The notes: generated by a model not told the origin, from the letters alone. Counted from the first letter of the stretch, positions 26,366 to 37,100 are shown. The stretch: 64,000 bases of DNA from Streptomyces sp. R44 (GCF_041053105.1 NZ_CP163444.1:8092501-8156500); one strand, 5' to 3'. Made by a program: numbers and translations.

Positions 26366-27769
26366 TCAGGCGAGGTTCGGCAGGATGTTGGCGTTGCGGT
26401 GGAAGACGTTGTCCGGGTCGTACGTGGCCTTGATCCGCGCCAGCCGCTGGTACTTCTCCGGCCCGTAGGCCGCCCGGACGCGGTCCTGCTCGATCTCGGC
26501 CATGAAGTTGACGTAGCCGCCGGGGCCGACCGCGTACGGCAGCAGCTCGGTCCACAGCCCCCTGACCCAGGCGGTGTCCGCCACGAGTTCCGCCGGATCG
26601 GAGCTGAGGGCGGTGAGCGCCAGCATGTAACCGGGTTCGCGCGGGCCCCCGTAGGCCGTGGCGTCCTCGTCGACCTCGGCGAAGGCACCGTCGAGGCGGA
26701 AGACCGGGCAGAAGGTCAGCGGCGAGGTCTTGCGCCGCAGGGAGTCGTTCAGCAGCGCGATCACGTCGTCGGTGAACTCCGTGAGGGGCAGCCCCCTCTC
26801 GTAGTCGAGAATCCCGTACGGCGAGGAGTCGTCGAGCATGCTCTGCAGGCCGGTGTACGGCAGCGGTGTCCGCATCTCGAAGAGCCTCGGCGGCCCCCCG
26901 TCCAACAGGGCGGCCGCGGCGGCGTGCTCCTCCGCGCCGGCGAACCCCGCGATGATCAGTGCGTGGCCGAGCTTGCCCTGGTGCTCGGCCGGCACGAAGG
27001 GCTCCGGCGGAGCGTTCAGCCCGACGCCGACCAACGCGCTGTGCCGCGGCGGAAGCGTCGGCACCACCTCGCGGATCAGTTCCAGGGCCTCGCGGCCCAC
27101 CGACATGTCCCAGAAGAAGACACCGACGTGCACCTCGGGCCCCACCGGGTGCAGCCCGAAGTCGAAGGCCGTGACCACCCCGAAGTTGCCGCCGCCTCCG
27201 CGTAGCGCCCAGAACAGATCGGCGTTCTCGTCCGCCGACGCGTGGACGAGGGTGCCGTCGGCCAGCACCACCTCGGCGCCCAGCAGATTGTCGACGGTCA
27301 GCCCGTGGTGACGGGTGAGCCAGCCCATGCCACCGCCCAGGGTGAGGCCGCCGACCCCCGTGTGGCTGATGGTGCCGGACGGCACGGCGAGGCCGTGGGC
27401 CTGGGTTGCGGCGTCGAGCACGGCCAGCGTGGCTCCGCCGCCACAGCGTGCGGTCCTGGCCCCGGGGTCGACCTCGACCCCGCGCATCGCGGTGAGGTCG
27501 ACGACCAGGCCGTCGGGGCAGACGGCGGCTCCGGCCGGGTTGTGACCGCCGCAGCGCACCGAGACCTCCAGGTGCTCGTCACGGGCGAAGGCCAGCGCGG
27601 CGGCGACGTCCTCGGGGTCCAGGCAACGGACGAGCAGGGCGGGGCGGTGGTCGATGGCCCCGTTCGCGACGGAGCGTGCCGCGTCGTACTCGGGATGGTC
27701 CGTCCCGAGGACGTCTCCCCTGATGCGGTCGGTGAGCGCGCTGACGGCTTGATCGGCGAATTGCGTCAT
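26366..27769 (-). CDS. FAD-linked oxidoreductase, berberine-bridge-enzyme type
   Basis: A 467-residue flavoenzyme of the PCMH/BBE group. ATG 27769 is chosen for its GGAGG 5 bases upstream; the frame opens earlier at 27814. The FAD domain has RPALLVRCLDPEDVAAAL, VRCGGHNPAG (the His is the expected covalent FAD site), and VGGLTLGGGMGWLTRHHGLT. The second Cys attachment seen in bicovalent members is absent. The C-terminal BBE segment is present (KYQRLARIKATYDPDNVFHR). It would oxidise an alcohol or related group on a small molecule; substrate unknown. It lies 90 bases downstream of the small gene and may share its transcript. Confidence 0.85.
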   Translation of the reverse strand: MTQFADQAVSALTDRIRGDVLGTDHPEYDAARSVANGAIDHRPALLVRCLDPEDVAAALAFARDEHLEVSVRCGGHNPAGAAVCPDGLVVDLTAMRGVEVDPGARTARCGGGATLAVLDAATQAHGLAVPSGTISHTGVGGLTLGGGMGWLTRHHGLTVDNLLGAEVVLADGTLVHASADENADLFWALRGGGGNFGVVTAFDFGLHPVGPEVHVGVFFWDMSVGREALELIREVVPTLPPRHSALVGVGLNAPPEPFVPAEHQGKLGHALIIAGFAGAEEHAAAAALLDGGPPRLFEMRTPLPYTGLQSMLDDSSPYGILDYERGLPLTEFTDDVIALLNDSLRRKTSPLTFCPVFRLDGAFAEVDEDATAYGGPREPGYMLALTALSSDPAELVADTAWVRGLWTELLPYAVGPGGYVNFMAEIEQDRVRAAYGPEKYQRLARIKATYDPDNVFHRNANILPNLA

Positions 27770-27859
27770 GGGGGCCTCCGCGGAACGGACGGGGCTTGCT
27801 CCTGCCACGCTCATCCCGGGCGCACGGGACGGCCATGCGAGCCCGGGGTACCGCGCGGC

Positions 27860-28156
27860 CTAGGCGTCAGGAGCCGACTTCGGCCTCAGGCCGGCAGGCG
27901 GGTCGGCGAATGCCTTCTCAGTGTCGACCTCGTAGCACACGTTGACGCTCGCGTCACCGAGAGTCGCGTCGGCGAAGGCCTGGACGTCCGCCACGGAATT
28001 CGTCTCCCAGAGACAGGTCACGACGGAGCCGTCGACGTGCGGGTAGAACTGCAGCACCCGGGTGCCGTCGGGTGCTCCGGTGCCGTCGATGAGGGCCTGG
28101 CCACGGGGAAACGCCGTCTCCGGGTTCAAGATCTTGTGGTGGACCACGACGTACAT
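27860..28156 (-). CDS. Small conserved protein of unknown function
   Basis: A 98-residue protein starting MYVVVHHKILNPETAFPRGQ. A GAGGAGG site lies 5 bases before ATG 28156, so the gene is convincing although embedded in a longer meaningless frame. The alternation of strands and helices (VVVHHKIL, VLQFYPHV, VVTCLWETNSVADVQAFADA, VNVCYEV) suggests a ferredoxin-like alpha+beta fold as in dimeric Dabb/EthD-type proteins. I do not recognise the exact family. It precedes the flavoenzyme gene on the same strand and is divergent from the AfsR-like gene. Confidence 0.7.
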   Translation of the reverse strand: MYVVVHHKILNPETAFPRGQALIDGTGAPDGTRVLQFYPHVDGSVVTCLWETNSVADVQAFADATLGDASVNVCYEVDTEKAFADPPAGLRPKSAPDA

Positions 28157-28398
28157 GGCGTCCTCCTCGTCCGGTGGAGTGCCGTTCGAAGGTGCGACGC
28201 ATGCGTCCGGAGGCAGCGCCGCGTCGCGCTCGGCCACCCCTTCCATTGTCGGCCGGACGGTCACTCCTGGCCAATCTGCGGGAGGGGTGTACCGCCGGGC
28301 CCGATGCGACCGGCGCGCCGGTCGCACGCCGCTGGTCTGCGGTTTCGTTCGAATTGGCGCACCGTATCCTTTCTCCGGGGCGGGAGGAATGAGGAGTC

Positions 28399-30657
28399 GT
28401 GCACGGCGAGAAGTCGTTCGGGGTCGTTCTGCGGGAACTGCGGCAGCAGCGCCGTCTGACGATGGAGGAGTTGGCCGAGGCGTCGGGTGTGAGCGTCCGG
28501 GCCATCGGCGACATGGAGCGGGGGCACAGTCGCGTTCCGCAGCGGCGCACGGTGGTGGCGCTGGCGGAGGGGCTCGGGCTCTCGGACGGGGAGCGGGAGG
28601 CGCTGCTGGCCACGGTGCGCGCGGCTCGTCCCGTCCGTCCGGTGGCGGTGGCGGGGTCGGCGGTGCCACCGGGATCGGTGGGGGACTTCACGGGGCGCGG
28701 ACCGGAGTTGGCGCTCCTGCGGGAGGCGGCGGAACGGGCCCGGGCCGGCGGGGAGGTGTCGGTGTGGGTCGTCTCGGGTCCTCCGGGCTGTGGGAAGACG
28801 ACGCTGGCGCTGAAGGCGGCGGCGGATCTGGCGGAGGACTTCCCCGACGGGTGCTTCGTGGTGGACCTGCACGGGGTGGAAGGCCCCGTGGACACCGGTG
28901 AGGCGCTGCTGAAGGTGCTGAAGGCCCTCGGGGTGTCGGACCGCCGGCTGGCGAAGGAGGACCCGCAGGGCCACGCGGGGCTGCTGCGGGCCCTGCTGAG
29001 CGAGCGCCGGTGCCTGGTGGTCCTGGACAACGCCCGGGACGAGAGGCAGGTCCGTCCCCTGCTGCCCGCGGGCGGGCGGAGTCTCGTCCTGGTCACCAGC
29101 CGGCGGCCCTTGACCGGCCTTGAGGCGGTCGACCGTCTGGCGCTGTCGGAGATGCCGGAGGCCGACGCGGTCGGGTTGCTGCGCCGGATCCTGGGCGCTG
29201 AGCGGGCCGACGCGGAGGCGGAGGCCGTGGCGCGGGTGGCGGAGCTGTGCGGGCGGCTGCCGTTGGCCCTGCGGGTCGCGGGAAACTGGCTGGCGGGCCG
29301 TTCGGGCTGGAGCGTGGCCCATCTGGTCGACCGCCTGGCCGACGAGGAACGCCGACTGGGTGCCCTGGCCGCGGGTGACGTACGGGTGGAGGCCGCGTTC
29401 GAGCTGTCCTACCGGCAGCTGACCGGCGAGGCCGCGCGGATGCTGCGACTGCTGAGCCTGGTCCCGGGGCCGGACATGACGTCCGCCTACGGTGCCGCTC
29501 TGACCGCCACGGACGTCTTCGAGGCCGAGGACGTGATGGAGGAGCTGGTCGAGGCCGGACTGCTGCGGACCACCTTCACCGGCCGCTACCAGCTGCACGA
29601 CCTGCTCCGGCTGTTCGCCCGCGCCCGACTGTCCTCGGAGGGGGAGGCGGGCGAGCGGGAGGCGGCCGACGACCGGCTCCGCGCCTGGCTCCTGGAGACG
29701 ACCGTGGTCGCGGGCCGCTGGTTCAAGCCCGCGTACGGGGCACCGCCGGCCTCCTGGCAGGGCCTGGTCCCGCTGGAGAGCGCCGAAGAGGCCCGGGCCT
29801 GGCTGGACAGCGAGGCCTTCGCCTGGTTCGCCGCGCTGCGCGACGCGGCCCGTCGGGAAGATCACACCAGGGTCGTCGAGACCGCCGACGCCCTGGAGTG
29901 GTACTGCGCCCTCTCGCTCTTCTGGGGGCACTGGACCGAGGTCTTCCGCCTGTCCAGCGAAGCCGCCGCCGCTCTGGACGACCCTTATCTCCAGGCCGTC
30001 CACCTCAACCACTACTCCGTCGTCCTGGGCCCTTCCGAGCACCGGTACAGGGAGGCCGTCGAACGGGCGGACGAAGCGCTGGAACACGCCCGCCGCGCCC
30101 AGGACACCTCTCAGCAGGCCTGGGCACTGGCCAACGCGATACTTCCCCACCGGCGGCTCGGAGAGATCGAGGAGGCCTTCGAGAAGGCGCGCGCCGCAGC
30201 CGACCTGTTCGAGGCCGCCGGTGAGTACGAGGGCTGGATCGAAGCCATGGGCCCCCACGGTGTCACCCTGCGCGAACTCGGCCGCAGCGAGGAAGCCCTG
30301 ACCCAGCACCAGCGCATCATGGCCTTCCTCGACGCGCCCGACTGCCCGGTGGGCGGGCACGCGGCCGCCACCTACCGCGCCCTCGGGGGCGGTGCTCTCG
30401 GCGACGACTACGCCGCCCTGGGGCGGTGGCGCGAGGCCGCCGACCACTACCGCGTCGCCTGTGACCGTCTGCGCGGCATCGGCATTCCGCACGTCCAGGG
30501 CCAGACCCTCCTGCGTCTCGCGGAGGCCCTGGTCGAACTGGCGGAGCTCGAGGAAGCCCGCTCCTGCCTCCAGCAGGTCCTCGCCCTCGGCGACGCGGCC
30601 GACAGCACGGAGCTGACGAGCGCACAGAAGCTCCTGGACTCACTCCCCGCCGGGTGA
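28399..30657 (+). CDS. AfsR-like regulator: XRE helix-turn-helix, NB-ARC ATPase, TPR repeats
   Basis: A 752-residue STAND-type regulator. GTG 28399 follows GAGGAG. Residues 8-65 form an XRE helix-turn-helix (LRELRQQRRLTMEELAEASG). The NB-ARC region starts at FTGRGPELALL, with Walker A GPPGCGKTT (127-135), Walker B CLVVLD (D210) and the later GLPLAL-like segment (CGRLPLALRVAGNWL). From about 440 onward there are helical repeats ending in TPR-like units (HLNHYSVVLGPSEHRYREAV, AEALVELAELEEARSCLQQV). Such proteins act as ATP-dependent transcriptional switches; unlike AfsR the DNA-binding part is XRE, not SARP. No target gene can be assigned from context. Confidence 0.8.
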   Translation: MHGEKSFGVVLRELRQQRRLTMEELAEASGVSVRAIGDMERGHSRVPQRRTVVALAEGLGLSDGEREALLATVRAARPVRPVAVAGSAVPPGSVGDFTGRGPELALLREAAERARAGGEVSVWVVSGPPGCGKTTLALKAAADLAEDFPDGCFVVDLHGVEGPVDTGEALLKVLKALGVSDRRLAKEDPQGHAGLLRALLSERRCLVVLDNARDERQVRPLLPAGGRSLVLVTSRRPLTGLEAVDRLALSEMPEADAVGLLRRILGAERADAEAEAVARVAELCGRLPLALRVAGNWLAGRSGWSVAHLVDRLADEERRLGALAAGDVRVEAAFELSYRQLTGEAARMLRLLSLVPGPDMTSAYGAALTATDVFEAEDVMEELVEAGLLRTTFTGRYQLHDLLRLFARARLSSEGEAGEREAADDRLRAWLLETTVVAGRWFKPAYGAPPASWQGLVPLESAEEARAWLDSEAFAWFAALRDAARREDHTRVVETADALEWYCALSLFWGHWTEVFRLSSEAAAALDDPYLQAVHLNHYSVVLGPSEHRYREAVERADEALEHARRAQDTSQQAWALANAILPHRRLGEIEEAFEKARAAADLFEAAGEYEGWIEAMGPHGVTLRELGRSEEALTQHQRIMAFLDAPDCPVGGHAAATYRALGGGALGDDYAALGRWREAADHYRVACDRLRGIGIPHVQGQTLLRLAEALVELAELEEARSCLQQVLALGDAADSTELTSAQKLLDSLPAG

Positions 30658-30714
30658 GCGGGGGCTGAGCAGGGCTTCTGTGGCTCGGATCCGGGCATCG
30701 GGGGGACCGGGAAT

Positions 30715-31998
30715 TCAGCCCACGGTCCACTTCTGGGCCGCGGTGCCGTTGCAGGTCCAGATCTGCAGCCGGGTGCCGTTGGCCGCGTTGCTGTTCGGGA
30801 CGTCGAGGCACTTGTCCGCGGCGACGTTCACGATGTCGCGGGCCGCTTCGACGCGCCATTTCTGGGCGCCGGTGCTGTTGCAGTCGTACAGCTGGAGCTT
30901 GGCGCCGTCCGCCGTGGACCCGGCGGTGACGTCCAGGCACTTGCCGAGCGCGCGGATCGAGCCGTCGGTGTTCACGGTCCACTGCTGGGCGCCGGTGCCG
31001 TTGCAGTCGTAGAGCTGGACCGGGGTGCCGTTCGCGGGGTTCGCCCCGGCCACGTCGACGCACTTGCCGCCGAGGCCGGTGATCGGGCCGCCACCGCCGG
31101 ACGGCGGCGCCGGCCGGTCGTTCGTGACGCGTACGTAGTCGACGGTCAGGGTGTTCGGCATCGGGGTGCTGCCGTCCGGGTCGCCGGGCCAGTAGCCGCC
31201 GACGGCGAGGTTGAGGATGAGGAAGAACGGGTGGTCGAACACCCACTGGCGGCCGCCGAGATCGGCGGGCGTGCGGGTCTGGTAGGTGACGCCGTCGACC
31301 TTCCAGACCAGCTTGTCCGGCGACCACTCGACGCGGAAGGTGTGGAACCCGTCCGCGAACGGCGCCCCGTTCGTGTAGCCGGCGCCGATGCCGCCCGAGC
31401 CCGAGTAGCCGGGGCCGTGGATGGTGCCGTGCACGGTGTTCGGTTCGAAGCCGACGTTCTCCATGACGTCGATCTCGCCGCTCTGGGGCCAGCCGACGCT
31501 GCCGATGTCGTTGCCGAGCATCCAGAACGCGGGCCACATGCCCTGGCCGCGCGACATCTTCATCCGGGCCTCGAAGGTGCCGTACGTCTGGGTGAACTTG
31601 CCGGAGGTGTTGAGCCGGGCCGAGGTGTACTCGCAACGCCCGTACCAACAGCTGTAGTTGCCCGGGTTCTCGCGCCGGGCGGTGATGACCAGGTTGCCCT
31701 GGCCGTCGTGCACGGCGTTGTCGGTGGAGTTCGTGTAGTACTGCCGCTCGTGGTTGTTGACGTTGTCGCCGGTCTCCAGGTTCCACTTGGAGCCGTCGAC
31801 CGGAGTGCCTGCGGGGGCGTTGAACTCGTCGCTGAACGTGAGGGCCTGGACGCCGGATTCGGCCGCGACCGCCGAGTTGGTCGCGGTGGCCGCGGTCGCG
31901 GACGGCTGCGCGGTGGGGCTCACCAGGGCTGCCACGGTGGCGCATCCGAGGCCGAGGGCCAGGAGAAGCCGTGATCGTCGAGAGGGAGGTGCGGACAT
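30715..31998 (-). CDS. Secreted GH16 endo-beta-1,3-glucanase with ricin-type CBM13
   Basis: A 427-residue exported enzyme. ATG 31998 starts a clear signal peptide (RRSRLLLALGLGCATVAALV). The GH16 domain begins LTFSDEFNAPAGTPVDGSKW and carries the catalytic motif GEIDVMENVG with E175, D177 and E180. GMWPAFWMLG and the NLAVGGYWPG segment agree with laminarinase-type GH16. After a Pro/Gly linker, three ricin-B repeats (GKCVDVAG, GKCLDVTAG, DKCLDVPNS, each with a QxW motif) form a CBM13 closely related to that of the divergent GH30 enzyme. It should attack beta-1,3-glucan such as fungal wall or laminarin. Confidence 0.88.
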   Translation of the reverse strand: MSAPPSRRSRLLLALGLGCATVAALVSPTAQPSATAATATNSAVAAESGVQALTFSDEFNAPAGTPVDGSKWNLETGDNVNNHERQYYTNSTDNAVHDGQGNLVITARRENPGNYSCWYGRCEYTSARLNTSGKFTQTYGTFEARMKMSRGQGMWPAFWMLGNDIGSVGWPQSGEIDVMENVGFEPNTVHGTIHGPGYSGSGGIGAGYTNGAPFADGFHTFRVEWSPDKLVWKVDGVTYQTRTPADLGGRQWVFDHPFFLILNLAVGGYWPGDPDGSTPMPNTLTVDYVRVTNDRPAPPSGGGGPITGLGGKCVDVAGANPANGTPVQLYDCNGTGAQQWTVNTDGSIRALGKCLDVTAGSTADGAKLQLYDCNSTGAQKWRVEAARDIVNVAADKCLDVPNSNAANGTRLQIWTCNGTAAQKWTVG

Positions 31999-32134
31999 CG
32001 TTGTCACCGCCGACGTGGGGGAGGGGTCGTGGACGGCAACGAAGAGTGCCATGGTCCGGACCAGGCCGACAAGACCTTGGGGCGAATTCGGTCCCAACCG
32101 GTGTTCTGTGTTCGGGAGTTGTACGCAGAAGGGC

Positions 32135-32163
32135 TTGACGCGCGCTGGGCGCGTCCATAGCTT
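32135..32163 (+). promoter_or_regulatory. Promoter of GH30-GH3 unit with palindrome in spacer
   Basis: TTGACG (32135-32140), a 17-base spacer and TAGCTT (32158-32163) match a housekeeping-type promoter. The spacer overlaps a perfect palindrome, GACGCGC-GCTGG-GCGCGTC at 32137-32155, placed where a bound repressor would block RNA polymerase. The GH30 start is about 45 bases downstream of the expected transcription start. Confidence 0.6.
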
Positions 32164-32214
32164 CACACCTTAAAGAAAGCCCGAAGACCTGTCCCCCATC
32201 GAAAGGTCTGTCAG

Positions 32215-34128
32215 GTGCACTACAAGAACAGCTCCTGGTTCGGCGTCCCCCGCGGGCGACGCCCCCGTCGCCTCGCCGCCCTCCTGAGCGGCGCCCTCCT
32301 CGCGAGCGGCCTGGTCATGACCGGTCCCGGTGTCGCCGAGGCCGCGGGCGAGCGGGTCGACGTCTGGCTGACCACCACCTCCGACGCCGGCGGCCGTACC
32401 GTCACGCGGGGACTCGCCCCGCAGACGCCGATCGCCTTCGGCCCCGCCGGCGGCAGCGCGAACCGCACCATCACCGTCGACGAGAACACCACCTACCAGC
32501 AGTTCGAGGGCGGCGGCGCGTCGATCACCGACACCACCGCCCACCTCCTGCGCGGCGGCGCGATCAGCGCCGCCACCCGCGACGAGGTCATGCGCAAGCT
32601 GTTCTCGCCCACCGACGGCATCGGCCTCTCCTTCGTCCGCAACCCGATCGGCGCCTCCGACCTGTCCCGGCCCGGGAACGTCTCCCTCGACGACACCTGC
32701 TGCGACCTGAACGACTTCGGGGCCAACGGCTACGACACCGATGTGCGGCTGCTCACCGTCCAGGCCAAGCAGCTCAACCCGGCACTCCGGCTCAAGGCCG
32801 TGCCGTGGAGTGCGCCCGGCTGGATGAAGGACAACGGCCGGATGGACCAGATGGGCTGGCTGAAGTGGGAGTACTACCCGCTCTACGCCCAGTACCTGGT
32901 GAAGTACATCCAGAGCTACCAGGCGGCCGGCGTCACGATCGACTACCTCTCCGTCCAGAACGAGCCGAACTGCTGCCAGGCGGGCAACCCCACCGCCATG
33001 AACTACCCCGGCATGAGCTGGAACCCCTCCGGTCTGGCCGAGTTCACCAAGAACCACGTCTACCCGGCCTTCCGGGCCGCCGGGATCACCACCAAGGTCC
33101 TCGTGCACGACTGGAACTACGGCGACTACGCGGACTTCGGCTCCGGCGTCCTCAACGACGCGGGCGTCCGCAACGACCCGCTGTTCGGCGGCATCGCCTG
33201 GCACGGCTACGCCGGCGACCCGGCCGTCGGCAGCCAGGTCCACGACCAGTACCCGACGGTGAAGCAGTTCAGCACCGAGCACTCCGGCGGCACCTGGATC
33301 GGCAACCAGCACAACGAGGACCTCAAGGACATCGTCGGCTACGCCCGCAACTGGAGCGGCAGCCTGACGAAGTGGAGCCTGGCGCTCAACCAGGACATGG
33401 GCCCGCACAACGGCGGTTGCGGCACCTGTACGGGGCTGATCACGGTCCAGGAGGGCGGCCCGCGCGCCGGCCAGGTCGACTACACGATCGAGTACTACAC
33501 CACCGGCCACCTCACCAGATTCGTGCGCCCCGGCGCGTACCGCATCGCCTCCACGGCCGACTCGACCGTACAGAACGTGGCCTGGCGCAACCCCGACGGC
33601 TCCAAGGCGCTCATCGCCCACAACGGCGGCGCCTCCGCCCAGTCCGTCCGCGTCGACTGGGGCGGCCAGTCCTTCACGTACAACCTGCCCGCCCGCACCA
33701 CCGCCACCTTCACCTGGGCCGGTACGACGGCGAGCGCGCCGACCGGACCGCTGACGGGTCTCGCCGGGAAGTGCCTGGACGTGGCCGGCGCGGCAACCGC
33801 CGACGGCACCCCGGTGCAGCTCTACACCTGCAACGGCACCACGGCCCAGCGCTGGACCCTCGGCGCCGACGGCACCGTCCGGGCGCTCGGCAAGTGCCTG
33901 GACGTCTCCGCGGGCGGGACCGCCGACGGGACCAGGGTCCAGCTCTACACCTGCAACGGGACCGGCGCGCAACGCTGGTCGTACAACGCCGCCACACACG
34001 ACGTCGTCAACACGGCGGCCGGCAAGTGCCTCGACGTCACCGGCAACACCTCGGCGGACGGGACCCGCGCCCAGATCTGGTCCTGCACGGGCGCCGCCAA
34101 CCAGAAGTGGACCCACCAGCCCTCCTGA
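32215..34128 (+). CDS. Secreted GH30 endo-beta-1,6-glucanase-type enzyme with CBM13
   Basis: A 637-residue exported enzyme; GTG 32215 starts a signal peptide (RRLAALLSGALLASGLVM, cleavage near AEA). The GH30 domain has YQQFEGGGASITDTTAHLL, the acid/base SVQNEPN (E250) and nucleophile QFSTEHSGG (E355). The WSAPGWMKDNG and NQDMGPHNGG segments match beta-1,6-glucanase/glucosylceramidase-like GH30 members. Residues 505-637 are three ricin-B repeats (GKCLDVAG, GKCLDVSAG, GKCLDVTGN). It is followed 49 bases later by the GH3 gene with no terminator, so they are likely co-transcribed. Proposed role: cutting beta-1,6 branches of fungal or algal glucans; linkage specificity is inferred. Confidence 0.85.
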   Translation: MHYKNSSWFGVPRGRRPRRLAALLSGALLASGLVMTGPGVAEAAGERVDVWLTTTSDAGGRTVTRGLAPQTPIAFGPAGGSANRTITVDENTTYQQFEGGGASITDTTAHLLRGGAISAATRDEVMRKLFSPTDGIGLSFVRNPIGASDLSRPGNVSLDDTCCDLNDFGANGYDTDVRLLTVQAKQLNPALRLKAVPWSAPGWMKDNGRMDQMGWLKWEYYPLYAQYLVKYIQSYQAAGVTIDYLSVQNEPNCCQAGNPTAMNYPGMSWNPSGLAEFTKNHVYPAFRAAGITTKVLVHDWNYGDYADFGSGVLNDAGVRNDPLFGGIAWHGYAGDPAVGSQVHDQYPTVKQFSTEHSGGTWIGNQHNEDLKDIVGYARNWSGSLTKWSLALNQDMGPHNGGCGTCTGLITVQEGGPRAGQVDYTIEYYTTGHLTRFVRPGAYRIASTADSTVQNVAWRNPDGSKALIAHNGGASAQSVRVDWGGQSFTYNLPARTTATFTWAGTTASAPTGPLTGLAGKCLDVAGAATADGTPVQLYTCNGTTAQRWTLGADGTVRALGKCLDVSAGGTADGTRVQLYTCNGTGAQRWSYNAATHDVVNTAAGKCLDVTGNTSADGTRAQIWSCTGAANQKWTHQPS

Positions 34129-34177
34129 CCAACCAGCCGCCACCCTCTCCCCGTACCCCTCTCCTGGAGATCACCGC

Positions 34178-37100
34178 ATGCCGCACCCGCACCCGCGCCC
34201 CCGCCGTCGGAGAAGGGCGGGCGGCGCCCTGCCGCTCGCCGTCACCGCCGCCACCGCCGTCCTCGCCGGACTGCTCGCGGGAGCCGTACCGAGCGCCACC
34301 GCGTCCGCCGCCGAGGACGACCCGGCGCCACGGGCCGTCGACCGCTTCGAGGGCGAGGTCCCCTTCGCCGGACCGCCCGCCGAGGGCCTGTTCACCTGGG
34401 GCAGCGACACCGACGACCACCCGGAGCTCACCCTCGCCGAGCGCGCCGACGCCCCCGAGGGCGCCAAGGTGCTCGAAGGCCGCTACGACATCAGCGGCTG
34501 GGGCGGGTTCACCCACGACTTCGCCTTCGACGAGCCGGCGCAGGACTGGACCGCGCACCAGGGCATCCGCTTCTGGTGGTACGGGCAGAACACCGCCCCG
34601 CTGCCGCCCGGCTCCGGAAGGCGGATCAACTTCGAGATCAAGGACGGCGGCGCCGACGGCGAGGCGTCCGAGCTCTGGACCACCTCGTTCACCGACGACT
34701 GGGAGGGCTGGCACCTCGTCGAGATCCCCTTCTCCGCGTTCCAGTACCGCGCCGACTACCAGCCGGTCGGCGGCATCGACCAGGTCCTGGGCCTCGACAG
34801 GATGTGGGGCTACGCGCTCACACTGCCCACCGGCGCACCGGGCGGGCGCTTCGCCCTCGACGGCGTCGAGCTGTACGGGAAGGCCGACCCGGCCCTGAAC
34901 ACCCGGGTCGTGACGGGTGCGGTGGTGCACCCGGTCGACGAGGGCGGCACCGCACGCATCGACGTCTCGGTCGCCACCACCGGCTCCCAGCCCACCGGCG
35001 AGCCGGTCACCGTCGCGTACACCACGGACGACAGCGGGCCGGCGAAGCCAGGGACGGACTACACGCCGGTCAGCGGCACCCTCGTCTTCCCCGCCGGCAC
35101 GCCCTCCGGGACGACCCGCTCGATCACCGTCGCCACGCTCAAGGACCAGGCCGGCGAAGAGGCCGAGACGATCCCGGTGAAGCTGACGGTCGACGGCGCG
35201 AAGGCGCCTTCGGAGAACCCCCTCGTCGCGGTGAACGCCCACGGACTGCCCTACCTGGACGCGCGCCTGCCGGTGCGGAAACGGGTCGCGGACCTGCTGT
35301 CCCGGATGACGCTCCGGGAGAAGGCCGGGCAGATGACCCAGGCCGAGCGCAACGCCCTGCGTTCGCCCGCCGACATCGCCGGCCAGGGCCTCGGCTCCCT
35401 GCTCTCCGGCGGCGGCTCCGTGCCCACGCCGAACACGGCGGCGGCCTGGGCCGGCATGGTCGACGCGTACCAGCTGCGCACCCGGGCCACCCGGCTGCAG
35501 ATCCCACTGATCTACGGCGTCGACGCCGTGCACGGACACAACAACGTCATCGGCTCGACGATCATGCCGCACAACATCGGCATCGGCGCCGGACGCGATC
35601 CCGGTCTCGCCGCCCGCACCGGCGCCGTCACCGCGAAGGAGGTCCGGGCCACCGGCGTGCCCTGGGACTTCGCGCCCTGCCTGTGCGTGACCCGGGACGA
35701 ACGCTGGGGCCGCTCCTACGAGTCCTTCGGCGAGGACCCGGCGCTCGTCACCGCCATGGAGACCGTCATCGACGGGATGCAGGGCGCGCCGGACGGCCGG
35801 GACCTCGACCGGAACGACAAGGTGCTGACCACCGCCAAGCACTTCGTCGGCGACGGCGGCACGGCCTTCGGGTCGTCGACGACCGGTTCGTACACGATCG
35901 ACCAGGGCGTCACCCGGGTCACCCGCGAGGAGCTGGAGGCCGTGCACCTCGCGCCCTTCGCCGAGGCCGTGAAGCACGGCGTCGGCACCGTCATGCCCTC
36001 GTACTCCTCGCTCGACGTCCTCGGCGACGACCAGGGCCCCGTGAAGACGCACGCCGACGCCGAGATGATCAACGGCGTGCTCAAGGACCGGATGGGCTTC
36101 GAGGGCTTCGTCATCAGCGACTGGCAGGCCATCGACCAGATCCCCGGCGACTACCCGAGCGACGTGCGGACCTCGGTCAACGCCGGCCTGGACATGATCA
36201 TGGTGCCGACGAACTACCAGGACTTCACCCGGACACTCGTCGCCGAGGTGGAGGCGGGCCGCATCCGCACCGCCCGGATCGACGACGCCGTCGCCCGGAT
36301 CCTCACCCAGAAGTTCCGCCTGGGCCTCTTCGAGAAGCCGTACGCGGACACCACGCACCTGGACGCCGTCGGCTCGGCCGAACACCGCGCGGTGGCGCGC
36401 GAGGCGGCCGCCGCCTCACAGGTGCTCCTGAAGAACGCGGGCGGTGTCCTCCCGCTCAAGCCGGCCCAGAACGTGTACGTGGCCGGCTCGAACGCGGACG
36501 ACCTCGGCAACCAGGCCGGTGGATGGACCGTCACCTGGCAGGGCGCCTCCGGCCGGACGACCACCGGCACCACGATCCTCGAAGCGATGAAGAAGTCCGC
36601 CGGCCCCGGCACCACGCTCACGTACTCCAAGGACGCCTCCGCGCCCACCGCCGGACACGACGTCGGCGTCGTGGTGGTGGGCGAGACGCCGTACGCCGAG
36701 GGCATGGGAGACGTCGGCAACGGCCACGACCTGGAACTGACCGCGGCCGACAAGGCGGCCGTCGACCGGGTCTGCGCCGCCATGCCCTGCGCCGTCCTCG
36801 TCGTCTCCGGCCGTCCCCAGCTCATCGGCGACCGACTGCCCGCGATCGACGCCCTGGTCGCGTCCTGGCTGCCGGGGACGGAGGGCGACGGCGTGGCGGA
36901 CGTCCTCTACGGCCGGCGGCCCTTCACCGGACAGCTGCCGGTGAGCTGGCCGAAGTCGGAGAACCAGCTCCCGCTCAACGTGGGCGACACACGGTACGAC
37001 CCGCAGTTCCCGTACGGCTGGGGCCTGACCACCCTCCGCGGCACGCCGCAGGGCGGGGAGCCGGCGCTGCGGGCGATCGGGCTCGCCGCCCGGGCCCTCC

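Noticed and set aside
32170..34143. Long antisense frame opposite GH30
   Set aside because: Composition is biased and repetitive; the + strand encodes catalytic GH30 motifs.
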